In this document: piece by piece, positions 8,766 to 17,770 of the stretch | How positions within the stretch are numbered: position 1 is the stretch's first letter | Layout of the letters: the number at the start of each line of letters is the position of its first letter | Assembly: GCA_016839705.1 (NCBI GenBank) | Contig: JAEOTR010000079.1 | Location: forward strand, 32,224-96,223 | Length of the DNA stretch: 64,000 nucleotides | Reading direction: 5' to 3' | Source: Promethearchaeota archaeon | Lineage (GTDB): Archaea; Asgardarchaeota; Lokiarchaeia; Sigyniarchaeales; SOKP01 | Made by a program: the position numbers and the translations under genes | Notes under the pieces: generated by a model | Seen by the model: only the letters and a program-made list of their open reading frames with translations | Told to the model about the DNA's origin: nothing | The model's database searches: none

Positions 8766-9107
8766 CTACTTTTTAATTTTATACTGTTTTTTATTTCCTA
8801 ATGTTGCTAATTGCTCTAAGAGATTTTTAAATGCTTTATCTGGTAAAGGTATTGCTCCTCTCAATTTTCCGCTTTGTAATAGTTGAATAAGTTGGATCTC
8901 GATTTGCTCTGCATATTGTGGTTTTACAATTCGAATATTTTCTAATCTTTGTCTGCCCTCAACACTAAGAATTTTCCTCATTAGTATGTATTTTTTTTCT
9001 TCAAATTCTTTTTGCTGAGATTCAGCAATATGTTGTTGTGCGGCTTGCTGTTGTAATTCTTCTAACCTTCTCCTTCTAATTTTCTCTAATTCGTCGTCTT
9101 CACTCAC
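8766..9107 (-). CDS. PDCD5/TFAR19-family DNA-binding protein
   Basis: This 113-residue protein begins with a charged helix (LEKIRRRRLEELQQQ) and continues with the PDCD5 three-helix core: MRKILSVEGRQRLENIRIVKP, then AEQIEIQLIQLLQSGKL and the PLPDKAFKNLLEQL helix. Human PDCD5 binds the CCT chaperonin and archaeal homologues bind nucleic acid. Its place between rps19e and rpl39e is conserved in archaea. The exact molecular role in archaea is unsettled. Confidence 0.9.
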   Translation of the reverse strand: MSEDDELEKIRRRRLEELQQQAAQQHIAESQQKEFEEKKYILMRKILSVEGRQRLENIRIVKPQYAEQIEIQLIQLLQSGKLRGAIPLPDKAFKNLLEQLATLGNKKQYKIKK

Positions 9108-9138
9108 TCTAAATCCCTAAGATATGCCATTATTTTTA

Positions 9139-9567
9139 TTATTGGTCTTTACTTCTTAGAATCTCATATGCCGTTCGTTCTATTAAACTCGTTCCTTCAG
9201 CAGAAAGAACTCTTCCTCGTCTTTCATTCATTACTAATAAATTTGCATCTCCAAGTTGTTGGAGTGCAACCCTTATTATTTTTCCACTTGCTTTAGCAGA
9301 ATGATGTAACCCTCTCCCCTTCCTATTTTTCCCACCGTAGTATTTCCGAAGTTTATTGACCCCTATAGGTCCATATTTCTTCACTTTTCTAAGTATTGAA
9401 GCACATCGTATGTACCAGAAATTCTCTGAATCCGATGGGGCTAATTCCTTAAAAAATGCAGTTTTCCAAAATTCTGAACCTTCCGGGGGTGATATCTCTG
9501 GATATTCTTTTAATTTATTTGCTAAATTTTCAATTATCTTCTCCGGTTGAACGACAAAGACGGACAT
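9139..9567 (-). CDS. rps19e: Small-subunit ribosomal protein S19e
   Basis: This 142-residue protein carries the S19e winged-helix fold: VVQPEKIIENLANKL, the PPEGSEFWKTAFFKELAPSD stretch, WYIRCASILRKV and RKYYGGKNRKGRGLHHSAK. The family is needed for 18S/16S maturation and sits in the head of the small subunit. It opens the minus-strand cluster that ends with secE; a TATA-like box lies 22-37 bp upstream of its ATG. Confidence 0.95.
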   Translation of the reverse strand: MSVFVVQPEKIIENLANKLKEYPEISPPEGSEFWKTAFFKELAPSDSENFWYIRCASILRKVKKYGPIGVNKLRKYYGGKNRKGRGLHHSAKASGKIIRVALQQLGDANLLVMNERRGRVLSAEGTSLIERTAYEILRSKDQ

Positions 9568-9589
9568 GTTAATCTTTAATTCAATATTT

Positions 9590-9604
9590 CTTTAATATAT
9601 ATAA
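9590..9604 (-). promoter_or_regulatory. TATA-like promoter of the rps19e-secE cluster
   Basis: On the minus strand the sequence TATTATATATATTAAAG lies about 25-35 bp ahead of the rps19e ATG. This is the spacing expected for an archaeal TATA box with a very short or absent leader. The divergent CRM gene starts about 65 bp to the other side, so the 100-bp gap must hold both promoters. No transcript data support it. Confidence 0.4.
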
Positions 9605-9668
9605 TAGGTTTTTAAAGCTAAAATAGGTTAAAAATTTTTGTATTTTGTTATTTTTGAGCTCTGGAACG

Positions 9669-9941
9669 ATGGATTATAATAAAGAATTTAAGAAAGTGTT
9701 ATTATCACAACCTCATTGTATTCTGGGCAAAAGTGGAATTACAAATGATTTTATCAGCCACGTAGATAAAATGTTAAAAAGGTATAAGGTTATTAAAATA
9801 AAGGCATTAAAAACAATAGCAACCAAGTTAAACGTTAAAGATTTAGCTAATGAAATCTCACAATTAACAAATTCTCATTTATTAGACATAAGAGGTAGAA
9901 TATTTATTCTTTCACTTAAGTATACAAAAAAATTGAATTAA
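9669..9941 (+). CDS. CRM-domain (YhbY-like) RNA-binding protein
   Basis: This 90-residue protein has the CRM fold signature: ILGKSGITNDFISHVDKMLKRYKVIKIKAL with a GxxG-type loop, then a final strand RGRIFILSLKY. CRM proteins bind structured RNA; bacterial YhbY associates with the pre-50S particle. The start at 9669 (MDYNKEFKK) is preferred over an in-frame upstream codon at 9645 because family members begin with this helix. It precedes rnp4 by 16 bp, so a tRNA/rRNA maturation role fits the context. Confidence 0.85.
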   Translation: MDYNKEFKKVLLSQPHCILGKSGITNDFISHVDKMLKRYKVIKIKALKTIATKLNVKDLANEISQLTNSHLLDIRGRIFILSLKYTKKLN

Positions 9942-9957
9942 TAGTTAGTTATTTGAA

Positions 9958-10314
9958 ATGGGGAAAAAAAGAAAGAACCACCGCGCTATAATAAAAAAAA
10001 TAGCAAGAACTCGGATGATTTATTTACTTCAAAAAGCTCATGAAATTTTTCCTAAAAACAAAGAACTTTCAAACAGATACATTTATTTAGCTAGACGGTA
10101 TGCCCAAAGAGCAAAAGTTGAAATACCTCTTAAATGGAGAAGACGAATTTGCAATAAGTGTAAAAAATTTTTATATCCTGGAATGAATTGTAGAATTAGA
10201 TTACACTCACATAAGGGAAAGGGTTCTCATGTCTCTTTAACATGTTTTGAATGTAACCATACAACCCGATATTTTATAAAAATAAAGAGAGAAAAAAAAG
10301 AACTTTTTAATTAA
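9958..10314 (+). CDS. rnp4: Ribonuclease P protein component 4 (Rpr2/RPP21 family)
   Basis: This 118-residue protein has the helical N-terminus of Rpr2 (IARTRMIYLLQKAHEIF, NRYIYLARRYAQRAKVEIP) and a C-terminal zinc ribbon whose cysteines appear as CNKCKKFLYPGMNC and a later CFEC. In archaea it pairs with Rpp29 or Rpp30 partners to activate the RNase P RNA, which trims tRNA 5' ends. It lies between the CRM gene and nep1 in a compact plus-strand unit. Confidence 0.95.
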   Translation: MGKKRKNHRAIIKKIARTRMIYLLQKAHEIFPKNKELSNRYIYLARRYAQRAKVEIPLKWRRRICNKCKKFLYPGMNCRIRLHSHKGKGSHVSLTCFECNHTTRYFIKIKREKKELFN

Positions 10315-10336
10315 AATTAACTATTTAAAGAAAAAA

Positions 10337-11011
10337 ATGCCTTTAATTATAATTTTAGTAGAATGTGGCATAGAATTAATACCAAAGGAAATTAGAAACC
10401 ATTCTGCTGTTAGAAAAAATTTTTCAACTCAACTATATTCCTCACAACTTTTAGATACAGCACTCCATCATACTGCTATGAGAAATTTAAAAAATCCAGA
10501 AAAAAGAGGTAGGCCTGATATAGCTCATCTATGTTTACTTAATGCTTTAGGTTCACCCTTAAATAAATCAGGAAAGTTAAAGCTATATATTCATACAATC
10601 AATAATAAAATTTATAGATTTAACCCAGAAATTAAAATAGCAAGAAATTACAATCGATTTAAAGGATTAATGGCAAAAATTTTGATTGATGGAGATGTAA
10701 ATTTAAATGGGATACCACTAATTTCGGAGTTCAAAGGAGAATTGCAGGAAATCATTGATAAGTTTAAATCTCCTAGAATTTTTTTATTTTCAAGCAGAGG
10801 AAAACTAATCCAAAATTATAAAGAATTATTTGGTGATGAGGAATCTGAAGAGATAGTAGCAATTATTGGGGGTTTTCAGAAAAGCGAGTTCTCAGATTAT
10901 ATTAAGCATTTATCTAAAAATATAATTTCTATCTCAAAGTATTCTTTAGATGCATGGGTAGTTATAAGTAAGATTATAAATTTCTATGAACTGTCTTACA
11001 GCGTTATCTAA
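10337..11011 (+). CDS. nep1: rRNA pseudouridine N1-methyltransferase Nep1/Emg1
   Basis: This 224-residue SPOUT-class methyltransferase makes N1-methylpseudouridine in helix 35 of 16S rRNA and assists small-subunit assembly. Family motifs seen are LVECGIELIP at the N-terminus, the RRPDIAH-type segment GRPDIAHLCLLNALGSPLN, RNYNRFKGLM, and the C-terminal trefoil-knot part AIIGGFQKSEF and ISKYSLDAWVV. It follows rnp4 by 22 bp. Length and order are normal. Confidence 0.93.
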   Translation: MPLIIILVECGIELIPKEIRNHSAVRKNFSTQLYSSQLLDTALHHTAMRNLKNPEKRGRPDIAHLCLLNALGSPLNKSGKLKLYIHTINNKIYRFNPEIKIARNYNRFKGLMAKILIDGDVNLNGIPLISEFKGELQEIIDKFKSPRIFLFSSRGKLIQNYKELFGDEESEEIVAIIGGFQKSEFSDYIKHLSKNIISISKYSLDAWVVISKIINFYELSYSVI

Positions 11012-11085
11012 ATTTACTAAAAGCAGAAAAGTTAAAAGAAACTAAACACTTTATTTTATACTACTATTAATCAATGGTGTATAAA

Positions 11086-11157
11086 GCGCTCGTTGTGTAG
11101 TGGCTATCATCCAGGACTTCCAATTCTGGGACCCGGGTTCAATTCCCGGCGGGCGCA
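11086..11157 (+). tRNA. tRNA-Gly(UCC), intronless
   Basis: The 72-nt gene folds as a complete cloverleaf. The acceptor GCGCTCG pairs with CGGGCGC with one G-U pair, the anticodon stem is CAGGA/TTCTG, the loop CTTCCAA has anticodon TCC, and the T-arm is CCGGG-TTCAATT-CCCGG. The discriminator is A and CCA is not encoded. It lies alone between nep1 and the radical SAM gene. Confidence 0.92.
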
Positions 11158-11402
11158 TAGCTAATTTCTAAACTATATTTTAAATATATTAAGTTATTTT
11201 TTGAAAACCAAAAAATTATATTTACAAAGTTGTATGTTATAATCGAAAAAGCGTCAGCTAAATTTTTTTTCCATTTCCATAGATCACTTTTTTGTTTAAC
11301 TGGCGTTTTTTCTCATTTTAGATCTTACTTCTGTATTGTTCTTTTCAATAATCTTAAATTTTTACATTTATTATTGAGGAATACAAAACTTTTTTCAATG
11401 TC

Positions 11403-12539
11403 ATGGTCAAGTATAGATATAAGGAATTTAAATCAGTCTTAAACAAACTAAAATACCCTGATTCATGGTTTTGGGCACGATATACATTGAACACATATTC
11501 TGGGTGCGCTCATGCTTGTATTTATTGTGATGCACGAAGTCAGCGGTATTATTTAGAGGATTTTGAAAATGAAGTTGTAATCAAAACCAACTTTGATAAA
11601 AAACTTGATCAGAGGCTGAAAAGAGCGCGTACATTATTACCTGATGTAATCGCCCCAGGGGGAGTAAATGATGCTTACCAGCCTATTGAAAAAAAGATTG
11701 AACATACGAAAAAAGTTCTACAGGTGATTGCGAAACATAAATTTCCTATCAACATTGCTACTAAATCAAATTTAGTTGTAAGAGATAGTGATATTTTACA
11801 AAACATCGCCACCGATACTTGGTGTACCGTAGGCTTTTCAATTACTACAACAAATGAAGAACTCGCAAGTTTTTTAGAACCTTATTCTTCACCTCCCTCG
11901 GAAAGATTTGAAGCTATAAAGAAAATAAAAAAGCAAGCCCCTAATATTCAAGTTGGTACATATTTAATGCCAATTATTCCGTTTCTTGAAGATGACGATG
12001 ATAATTTAGAAGATGTAATTAAACAATCCAAAAATTCTGGTGCAGATTTTGTCTTGTTTTCACCAGGATTGACACTACGTGATTCCCAAGCCAATTTTTT
12101 TATAAAAAAATTAATGAACAGTAAATATAATAAAGTTGTGAAACCATTACTTGAACTATATAAGGGTCAGATATATCCTCCTGCTGAATATTTCAGAAAG
12201 ATACACCCTAAATTACTGAATTTATGTGAAAAGTATAATATTCCTGTCAGAGTCAAAAGGTGGATTCCCTCTGATTATCGTAAATGGAATTATAAGATTT
12301 CAGAATTGTTATTGAATAAAGAATATCTAAACGGCTTAAGAACAGGAAAATCAGGTAAAACAATGATGTGGGCAGGTTTAAATCTAAATAATTTAGAAGA
12401 ATCTATTATAGATGTATTCAAACGAGGAGAACTTTCACAAATAAAAAATTTTACAGGTAAAATAATTGAATTTATAACCCCATATTTAGAAAAGACTAAA
12501 GATCTAAAACAGAATACGGGTATTGATAAATTTTTATGA
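11403..12539 (+). CDS. Radical SAM protein, spore photoproduct lyase-like (SplB/COG1533)
   Basis: This 378-residue protein has the radical SAM CX3CX2C cluster at C35, C39, C42 (GCAHACIYCDAR) in a TIM-barrel core, preceded by a short N-terminal region starting near WARYTLNTYSG. The sequence around the cluster matches the SPL-like family (COG1533). True spore photoproduct lyase repairs a thymine dimer; other members are of unknown function. The stop overlaps the start of an AlkD-like DNA glycosylase (ATGA), which suggests a DNA-repair role here. The upstream 240 bp show no other gene. Confidence 0.85.
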   Translation: MVKYRYKEFKSVLNKLKYPDSWFWARYTLNTYSGCAHACIYCDARSQRYYLEDFENEVVIKTNFDKKLDQRLKRARTLLPDVIAPGGVNDAYQPIEKKIEHTKKVLQVIAKHKFPINIATKSNLVVRDSDILQNIATDTWCTVGFSITTTNEELASFLEPYSSPPSERFEAIKKIKKQAPNIQVGTYLMPIIPFLEDDDDNLEDVIKQSKNSGADFVLFSPGLTLRDSQANFFIKKLMNSKYNKVVKPLLELYKGQIYPPAEYFRKIHPKLLNLCEKYNIPVRVKRWIPSDYRKWNYKISELLLNKEYLNGLRTGKSGKTMMWAGLNLNNLEESIIDVFKRGELSQIKNFTGKIIEFITPYLEKTKDLKQNTGIDKFL

Positions 12540-13276
12540 TTGAGAAGATAATTAGTGAGATTAAGGCATTTTTAAAGAGAAACGCTCCTCAATTAACAAA
12601 GGAACAAAAATTGAGAATGTATAAGATTTTAAACTCCGATAATCCAAATTTTGTTATTTATGGAAATAAACATTCTGAAATAGAAAAATTTGTTAGGAAT
12701 ATTCACAATAATTTTAATTTATCATATGGCACTGCTTCTGAGATTTTTGAACGCTTGGTTAAATCTAACGTTCATGATGAAAGAATTACAGGAATTTTCT
12801 TATTAAATCGATTTAAAAAATATTTCAACGAAGAAACGGTAGATATGATCCACAAAGTGATTCCCGATTATTTTGATACTTGGGCAATAACCGATACAAC
12901 CATGATAAGAGTTGTTGGACCATATCTCGCAAAAAGTGGGAACGAAAAACTAGCAGAAAAAACTATTGAAAAATGGTCTAATTCAGAAAATTTATGGATA
13001 CGACGTGCAGCTTTAGTCATTTTTCTCAAAATTATAATGGTTAAAAAGGAATTCAATAGTGATAATGTATTTAAACTCGTAGAAAGAATGCGTAAAGATC
13101 CAGAAGATTATATTCAAAAAGGAATCGGGTGGCTTTTAAAAACGTGCTCTAATTATAAATCCGAAATAATATTTGAATATTTAATGAAAAATACTGAAAA
13201 CCTCTCTCGGACAATCCTTAGATATGCAAGTGAAAAATTACCAAAAGATAAAAGAACACAAATATTAAAGAAATAA
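12536..13276 (+). CDS. AlkD-like DNA alkylation repair protein (HEAT repeats)
   Basis: This 246-residue all-helical protein matches the AlkD/AlkC-type DNA glycosylase superfamily: MRVVGPYLAKSGNEKLAEK-like helices with WAITDTTMIRVVG, then WIRRAALVIFLK and DPEDYIQKGIGWLLKTC. AlkD removes N3- and N7-alkylpurines and its HEAT repeats cradle the DNA. The aspartate of the WDxxD-like region is present in YFDTWAITD. Translational overlap with the SplB-like gene points to joint expression. Confidence 0.85.
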   Translation: MIEKIISEIKAFLKRNAPQLTKEQKLRMYKILNSDNPNFVIYGNKHSEIEKFVRNIHNNFNLSYGTASEIFERLVKSNVHDERITGIFLLNRFKKYFNEETVDMIHKVIPDYFDTWAITDTTMIRVVGPYLAKSGNEKLAEKTIEKWSNSENLWIRRAALVIFLKIIMVKKEFNSDNVFKLVERMRKDPEDYIQKGIGWLLKTCSNYKSEIIFEYLMKNTENLSRTILRYASEKLPKDKRTQILKK

Positions 13277-13303
13277 AAAAGTAATGGTAGAAAATGTTCA
13301 AAT

Positions 13304-14659
13304 ATGACCAAAGAGAATTTAGAAAAAAGCGATAATGATACCTCAATTTCTGAGGAATTGGTAGTTATTATTAAAAACACGATTGAGAAATTCAATAAAT
13401 CTGACCTTGTATTAGATGAAATTGAAGAATGGAAGGGAGTTATCCAATTTAATTTGGATGACAATTCTTCTTTTTATATTTTCAATTCGGACTCAAAAAT
13501 AAAATACACTGAGGGCAAAGCGAATGATCCAGACTTTACCTTAATATTAACCCCAATGTTAGCTAAGAAAATTTTTTCTGGAGAAATGGACATTAGGAGT
13601 TTCTTTAACGCATTAACAAATAAAGAATTGGAATTACAAGGAGATTCCTCTCATTTTATGAAACTTACTGTACTACTTGAATTTCTTGAAGAGAATAAAA
13701 GTCAAGAATTAAAAAGTGGGAAAGAAGATTGGATTGTAGAAACCCCAGAGAACCACGGAATGAGATCAGATCTTCTAGAGGATGCTGCTAGAAAATTGAA
13801 AGAAATAGATATAAATCGTAATAGTTTTGTGGTAATTCGACATGGAGTATTAATATATGAAGAATACTATGGCCAACGCAGTTATGACACACGCCTAAAA
13901 TGGCATTATGATATTGCTTCAGTTACCAAAACAATAGCTGCTTTAGTCGTCGGAGTTGCAGTAACTAAAGGATTATTTAGTGTTGATGATCTTATTACTG
14001 ATTGGATTCCTAATCCTGCAAATGGTATCGTACCCGGTTCAAAAATTAAACATGTATTAACTCAAACCTCTGAAAGTGAACCAGCTGGAACAAAATTCAA
14101 GTATAATAGTGAAGATGAAGTAAATACATTAGGTAAAATCATAACTATAGCATCTGGAATACCCTCTAAACAATTCGCACAAACTAATCTCTTCCAACCC
14201 TTAGGAGTTAATAATTATTCCTGGGGTGAGGTAGTAGCTGATATGACTGATCTTCCAATTGGTTATGGAATGAAAATATCCTCTAGAGATGCAGCAAAAC
14301 TGGGGCAATTAATGCTAAACAAAGGTAGATGGAATGGGAAACAACTTATATCTGAAGAATATCTAGAAGAAATGACTAAACCTAGTTTTCTTGAGACTAA
14401 TAGTGGTTATGGATATCTTATGTGGTTAAACAACTCTTTAGGAAAATGGCAAAGACCGTTTAAAAATGGTACAGGAAGTATGATCCCTAACGCTCCCGAG
14501 GATATGTTTATGGCAACTGGCTTCTATGGACGATTTATTTTTGTAATTCCTAGTTTAGATATAGTTATCGTCACCTTTGGGAAAAAATTTGTAATGGAAA
14601 GCCTGGATACAGCAAGAAAATTTTTTAACGCATTTGCACCAGCATTACCTTCTCAATAA
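13304..14659 (+). CDS. SCP2-domain / serine beta-lactamase-like hydrolase fusion
   Basis: The protein has 451 residues. Residues about 20-130 form an SCP2 lipid-binding domain (VIQFNLDDNSSFYIF, DPDFTLILTPMLAKKIFSGE, LQGDSSHFMKL). After a linker, residues about 142-450 form a serine hydrolase of the beta-lactamase/6-aminohexanoate-dimer hydrolase type, with the SxxK motif S206-V-T-K209 and the KYNSED segment (about 266-271). It has no signal peptide, so it should be cytosolic. The substrate is unknown; the lipid-binding half hints at an ester or amide with a fatty chain. It lies 27 bp after alkD-like. Confidence 0.85.
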   Translation: MTKENLEKSDNDTSISEELVVIIKNTIEKFNKSDLVLDEIEEWKGVIQFNLDDNSSFYIFNSDSKIKYTEGKANDPDFTLILTPMLAKKIFSGEMDIRSFFNALTNKELELQGDSSHFMKLTVLLEFLEENKSQELKSGKEDWIVETPENHGMRSDLLEDAARKLKEIDINRNSFVVIRHGVLIYEEYYGQRSYDTRLKWHYDIASVTKTIAALVVGVAVTKGLFSVDDLITDWIPNPANGIVPGSKIKHVLTQTSESEPAGTKFKYNSEDEVNTLGKIITIASGIPSKQFAQTNLFQPLGVNNYSWGEVVADMTDLPIGYGMKISSRDAAKLGQLMLNKGRWNGKQLISEEYLEEMTKPSFLETNSGYGYLMWLNNSLGKWQRPFKNGTGSMIPNAPEDMFMATGFYGRFIFVIPSLDIVIVTFGKKFVMESLDTARKFFNAFAPALPSQ

Positions 14660-14774
14660 ATTTTTCAAATTTTCATAACAACCAGAATTTTGTAATAGAA
14701 TTTATGAAGAGATAAGTTATTTAAATACAAAAAATAAATAATAAAAAAGAGATTTTAGAGGTGAAAAAAATAAA

Positions 14775-15803
14775 ATGCGAGCCGCCTTAATTCAAGAATA
14801 TGGTAAAGTTAGTATAGTAGATGTTCCTAAACCTTCTCCCGCATCTGGGGAAGCCCTAGTTAAAATTACTACCGCAGGTGTTTGCCATTCGGACTTGCAT
14901 CTTGTAATGGGCGATTGGATGAAACTACCAACACCACGTCCTATTGGTCATGAAGGTATTGGGATAGTTGAGGAATTGGGTCTTGACAATAAATCTGATA
15001 TAAAAGTAGGTGATAGGGTTATATTAGGACTTGGTGGAACAGGCGGATATTGGTGTGGAACCTGTGAGTATTGTCTTGCTGGAGAAACTAACTACTGTCC
15101 CCAAAGTAAACCTATATTCGGAATATTTAGTGAATATATTTCTCTTTGGGCACCCTCTTTGGTAAAAATTCCTGATGAACTAAGTGATACTGAAGTACCT
15201 TTAGCATGCGGTGGGTTAACTGCCTATGGAGCAATCAAAAAACTAAAGAGGCTGAACATATCCCCTGGGAGTAATATTGCCATTATCGGAGCTGCTGGAG
15301 GACTTGGTCATTATGCTGTGCAGATCGCAAAAACATTTGGGTATAAAGTTATTGGTGTTGATACAGGTCCAGAAAAATTAGAAATCGTCGAGAAACTTGG
15401 TGCTGACTATGCAATAGATGTTAGTGAAGCAGGGAAATTTGTTACACAAAATTTAAAGGGAGTTCAAGCAAGCATAGTATTTGCAGCAAATATTTCTGCT
15501 TATAACCTTGGATTAAGTTTACTCAAGGTAGGAGGAACATTAATTGGAGCAGGCTTACCGCCATTCAGCGAAGGAGGAATCACAATTACCCCATTCATCC
15601 TAATAATGAGAAATTTACACATCACTGGATCTAAAACTGGGACTGTAGAAGATATGAAAGATTTAGTCCAATTAGCTGTAGAAGGCAAGGTTAAAACTCA
15701 TGTCGGTAGAACTGCAAATCTTTCAGAACTTAATGAAGTATTTGAGGAAATGCTCAACGGAAAATTCGTAGGAAGAGCCATTATTAATAATCTCATGAAA
15801 TAA
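14775..15803 (+). CDS. Zinc-dependent alcohol dehydrogenase (MDR family)
   Basis: This 342-residue medium-chain dehydrogenase has catalytic zinc ligands C37 and H59-E60, a structural zinc site C94-X2-C97-X2-C100-X7-C108, and a Rossmann motif GAAGGLGHYAVQIAK. These are the marks of zinc alcohol dehydrogenases that interconvert alcohols and aldehydes with NAD(P). The preceding 115 bp include AGAGGTG about 12 bp before the ATG, a usable ribosome site. The physiological alcohol is not evident. Confidence 0.9.
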   Translation: MRAALIQEYGKVSIVDVPKPSPASGEALVKITTAGVCHSDLHLVMGDWMKLPTPRPIGHEGIGIVEELGLDNKSDIKVGDRVILGLGGTGGYWCGTCEYCLAGETNYCPQSKPIFGIFSEYISLWAPSLVKIPDELSDTEVPLACGGLTAYGAIKKLKRLNISPGSNIAIIGAAGGLGHYAVQIAKTFGYKVIGVDTGPEKLEIVEKLGADYAIDVSEAGKFVTQNLKGVQASIVFAANISAYNLGLSLLKVGGTLIGAGLPPFSEGGITITPFILIMRNLHITGSKTGTVEDMKDLVQLAVEGKVKTHVGRTANLSELNEVFEEMLNGKFVGRAIINNLMK

Positions 15804-15856
15804 TACCATGAAAAATTATTCTAATTGCGATAATCTAAATAGAAAATTAAAATCCT

Positions 15857-16537
15857 ATGAAATACAAGGCTATTATTTTTGACCTATTTGGTACTCTTGT
15901 CGATAGTTATTCTGTTCAAGGATACAACAAATTATTAACAGATATGGCTTCAGCTCTCGAATTACCTCGTGAAGGTTTTTCAAAGCTTTGGCGTGATACA
16001 ACTTATGAACGTGGAACTGGGATTTTTAAAACCACTGAAGACAGTATAAAGTATATTTGTGATATTCTTAAAGTATCTATAAGTGAGGAAAATATTAAGA
16101 AATGTGAACAGATCAGACAAAAAACTTCACGCAAAGCTTTAGCTCCTAAAAATGGAGCTGTTGGGATTTTAAAACGTTTAAGAGGATTAGGATATAAGAT
16201 TGGATTAATAACTAATTGTTCTGCCGAAGTACCTCTCCTATGGAAAAATACAGAATTTTCTCATTTATTTGATGTTACCATATTCTCCGCTTCAGTTGGT
16301 ATGAAAAAACCCGACGCTCAAATATATAATTTAGCATGTGAACAATTGGGTGTCGAACCAAGTGAATGCCTCTACTTTGGGGATGGTGATAGTAATGAAC
16401 TATCGGGAGCTTCTCAGCTTGGTATGGATGCTGTTATGATTCGGGATCCGAATGAGTTGGACCCCTATCGTTTAGTTGAGGTCGTGTGGGATGGTCGGAA
16501 AATTGAAAATTTCACAGAGATAATGGATCTGATATAA
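15857..16537 (+). CDS. HAD-family hydrolase (2-haloacid-dehalogenase-like)
   Basis: This 226-residue protein has HAD motif I DLFGTLVD with nucleophile D9, motif II LITNCS, motif III lysine in GMKKPDAQIY and motif IV YFGDGDSNE. The residue two after the nucleophile is Phe rather than Asp, as in the haloacid dehalogenase branch, so a classic phosphatase role is less certain. It starts 54 bp after the alcohol dehydrogenase and is probably cotranscribed. The substrate is unknown. Confidence 0.85.
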   Translation: MKYKAIIFDLFGTLVDSYSVQGYNKLLTDMASALELPREGFSKLWRDTTYERGTGIFKTTEDSIKYICDILKVSISEENIKKCEQIRQKTSRKALAPKNGAVGILKRLRGLGYKIGLITNCSAEVPLLWKNTEFSHLFDVTIFSASVGMKKPDAQIYNLACEQLGVEPSECLYFGDGDSNELSGASQLGMDAVMIRDPNELDPYRLVEVVWDGRKIENFTEIMDLI

Positions 16538-16910
16538 CTGTTTTTATATTATCAAAAAAGAAGTTTCCTTTTAAGAACTAAAAATATTTTTCTATTTATT
16601 TTAATTGTTTCAAATGAAATTTCATTGAAATCAGACCCCGAATTTACCTTTCCATTTCAACTTCACAGAAAATTGGGAAGAAATTTAAAAAAGTTCTAAT
16701 CTTGTATCTCTTATTATTATTTGATAATAGATCCTGGAGGTTCAGATTAATTCATATTTAATAGGCTTGAAGTATATTTCTTTATTTCCTCAGAATTTTT
16801 TTTCAACTTATTTTAAAAGTATTTCCTTCTAAAAGTATTAAAATCAGAAAATCTTTTAAAATCAAATTCATTGTTGGTATTAATTATCATAGAAATTAGA
16901 AATCAAAAAT
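16538..16910. repeat. Gene-free stretch with three repeated modules
   Basis: No gene is seen. Three short modules occur here and again at 17440-17760, in the same orientation but different order: TATATTATCAAAAAA (16545, 17739), TTAAGAACTAAAAATATTTTT (16571; 17671 with one change) and a 37-nt segment beginning AAATTTCATTGAAA (16617; 17455 with scattered changes). The two blocks flank the small membrane gene 16911-17348. They look like an old, rearranged duplication; no terminal inverted repeats or transposase are visible. Confidence 0.5.
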
Positions 16911-17348
16911 ATGCAATTCGACATGAAAAAATTTATTAAAATAATTTTAGGAGTTTTCTCAATCTTCATAGTTTTATTTGCACCTTATGGATATCATATT
17001 CATTTAAATCCTGGTCCTAATTCAATAGTCGCTATGATTTGGGAATATTCTACCTATTACTCTTTTAGATATTTTTCTCCATTAGGTTATTATATTGAAT
17101 TTTATATATTTCGAATTGTTGTTCTTTACTACATTTTTAGATTCCTTTTAGAAAAAACTTCAAAAAAGAGAATGATTATTTTAGGTATAATTAATGAGAT
17201 AATACCCTTAATTCTATCAATTCTAGGCGCGTTAATAGTTAACTCAGAAGGGGAATATCTCAGGGCTATCATAATTTCGATCCCAATTCTATTTTTATTT
17301 GATCTTTTCGTTGTTTATATATATCCTAAACTCAATAATATCGTCTAA
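16911..17348 (+). CDS. Small membrane protein of unknown function
   Basis: This is a 145-residue protein with four predicted hydrophobic segments (about 8-25, 55-80, 88-105 and 118-140) and a conserved-looking loop GYHIHLNPGPNS after the first. I recognise no family. The gene is isolated between two related AT-rich blocks that share repeated modules, so it may have moved as a unit. Translation is supported only by reading-frame length and composition. Confidence 0.5.
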   Translation: MQFDMKKFIKIILGVFSIFIVLFAPYGYHIHLNPGPNSIVAMIWEYSTYYSFRYFSPLGYYIEFYIFRIVVLYYIFRFLLEKTSKKRMIILGIINEIIPLILSILGALIVNSEGEYLRAIIISIPILFLFDLFVVYIYPKLNNIV

Positions 17349-17770
17349 AAAATATACTATTTTCGAGAGTGGACATCACGGGGGAGAGAGGTAAAATAAA
17401 AGTAGAAAATATGATGATTAAAATAAATCTATAAATATGATTCTCTTCTAAATTAAATTTCATTGAAACCAAAGTCTGAATTTACCTTTCCGGAGATTTA
17501 AGAAGTCTTGAATCTTAATATACTTCCCTTTAGAAAAAATAATTAGTGGTGCATTTCTAAATTAGGAAATCTTTAAGAAACCGCGGATAAATGAAAAAAA
17601 AATTTTAAATGAGATTTCTTCCCCTTGAATTTGTACTTTTTATCCCTTTTCTCACTTTTTATGTTCTCATTTAAGGACTAAAAATATTTTTATGAGATTC
17701 TTTACTTTAATTTCTATCTTATTTATGATAATAAATTGTATATTATCAAAAAATAAGATATTTCATAGGT
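17349..17770. repeat. Gene-free stretch, second copy of the repeated modules
   Basis: This interval before tRNA-Met contains the second copies of the modules listed for 16538-16910: the 37-nt segment at 17455-17491, TTAAGGACTAAAAATATTTTT at 17671-17691 and TATATTATCAAAAAA at 17739-17753. No open frame of note is present. The last 40 bp presumably include the tRNA promoter, but no single TATA box stands out in this composition. Confidence 0.45.

Noticed and set aside
11230..11442. Plus-strand 70-residue frame before the radical SAM gene
   Set aside because: It has Phe/Leu-rich low-complexity composition and overlaps the radical SAM start in another frame.
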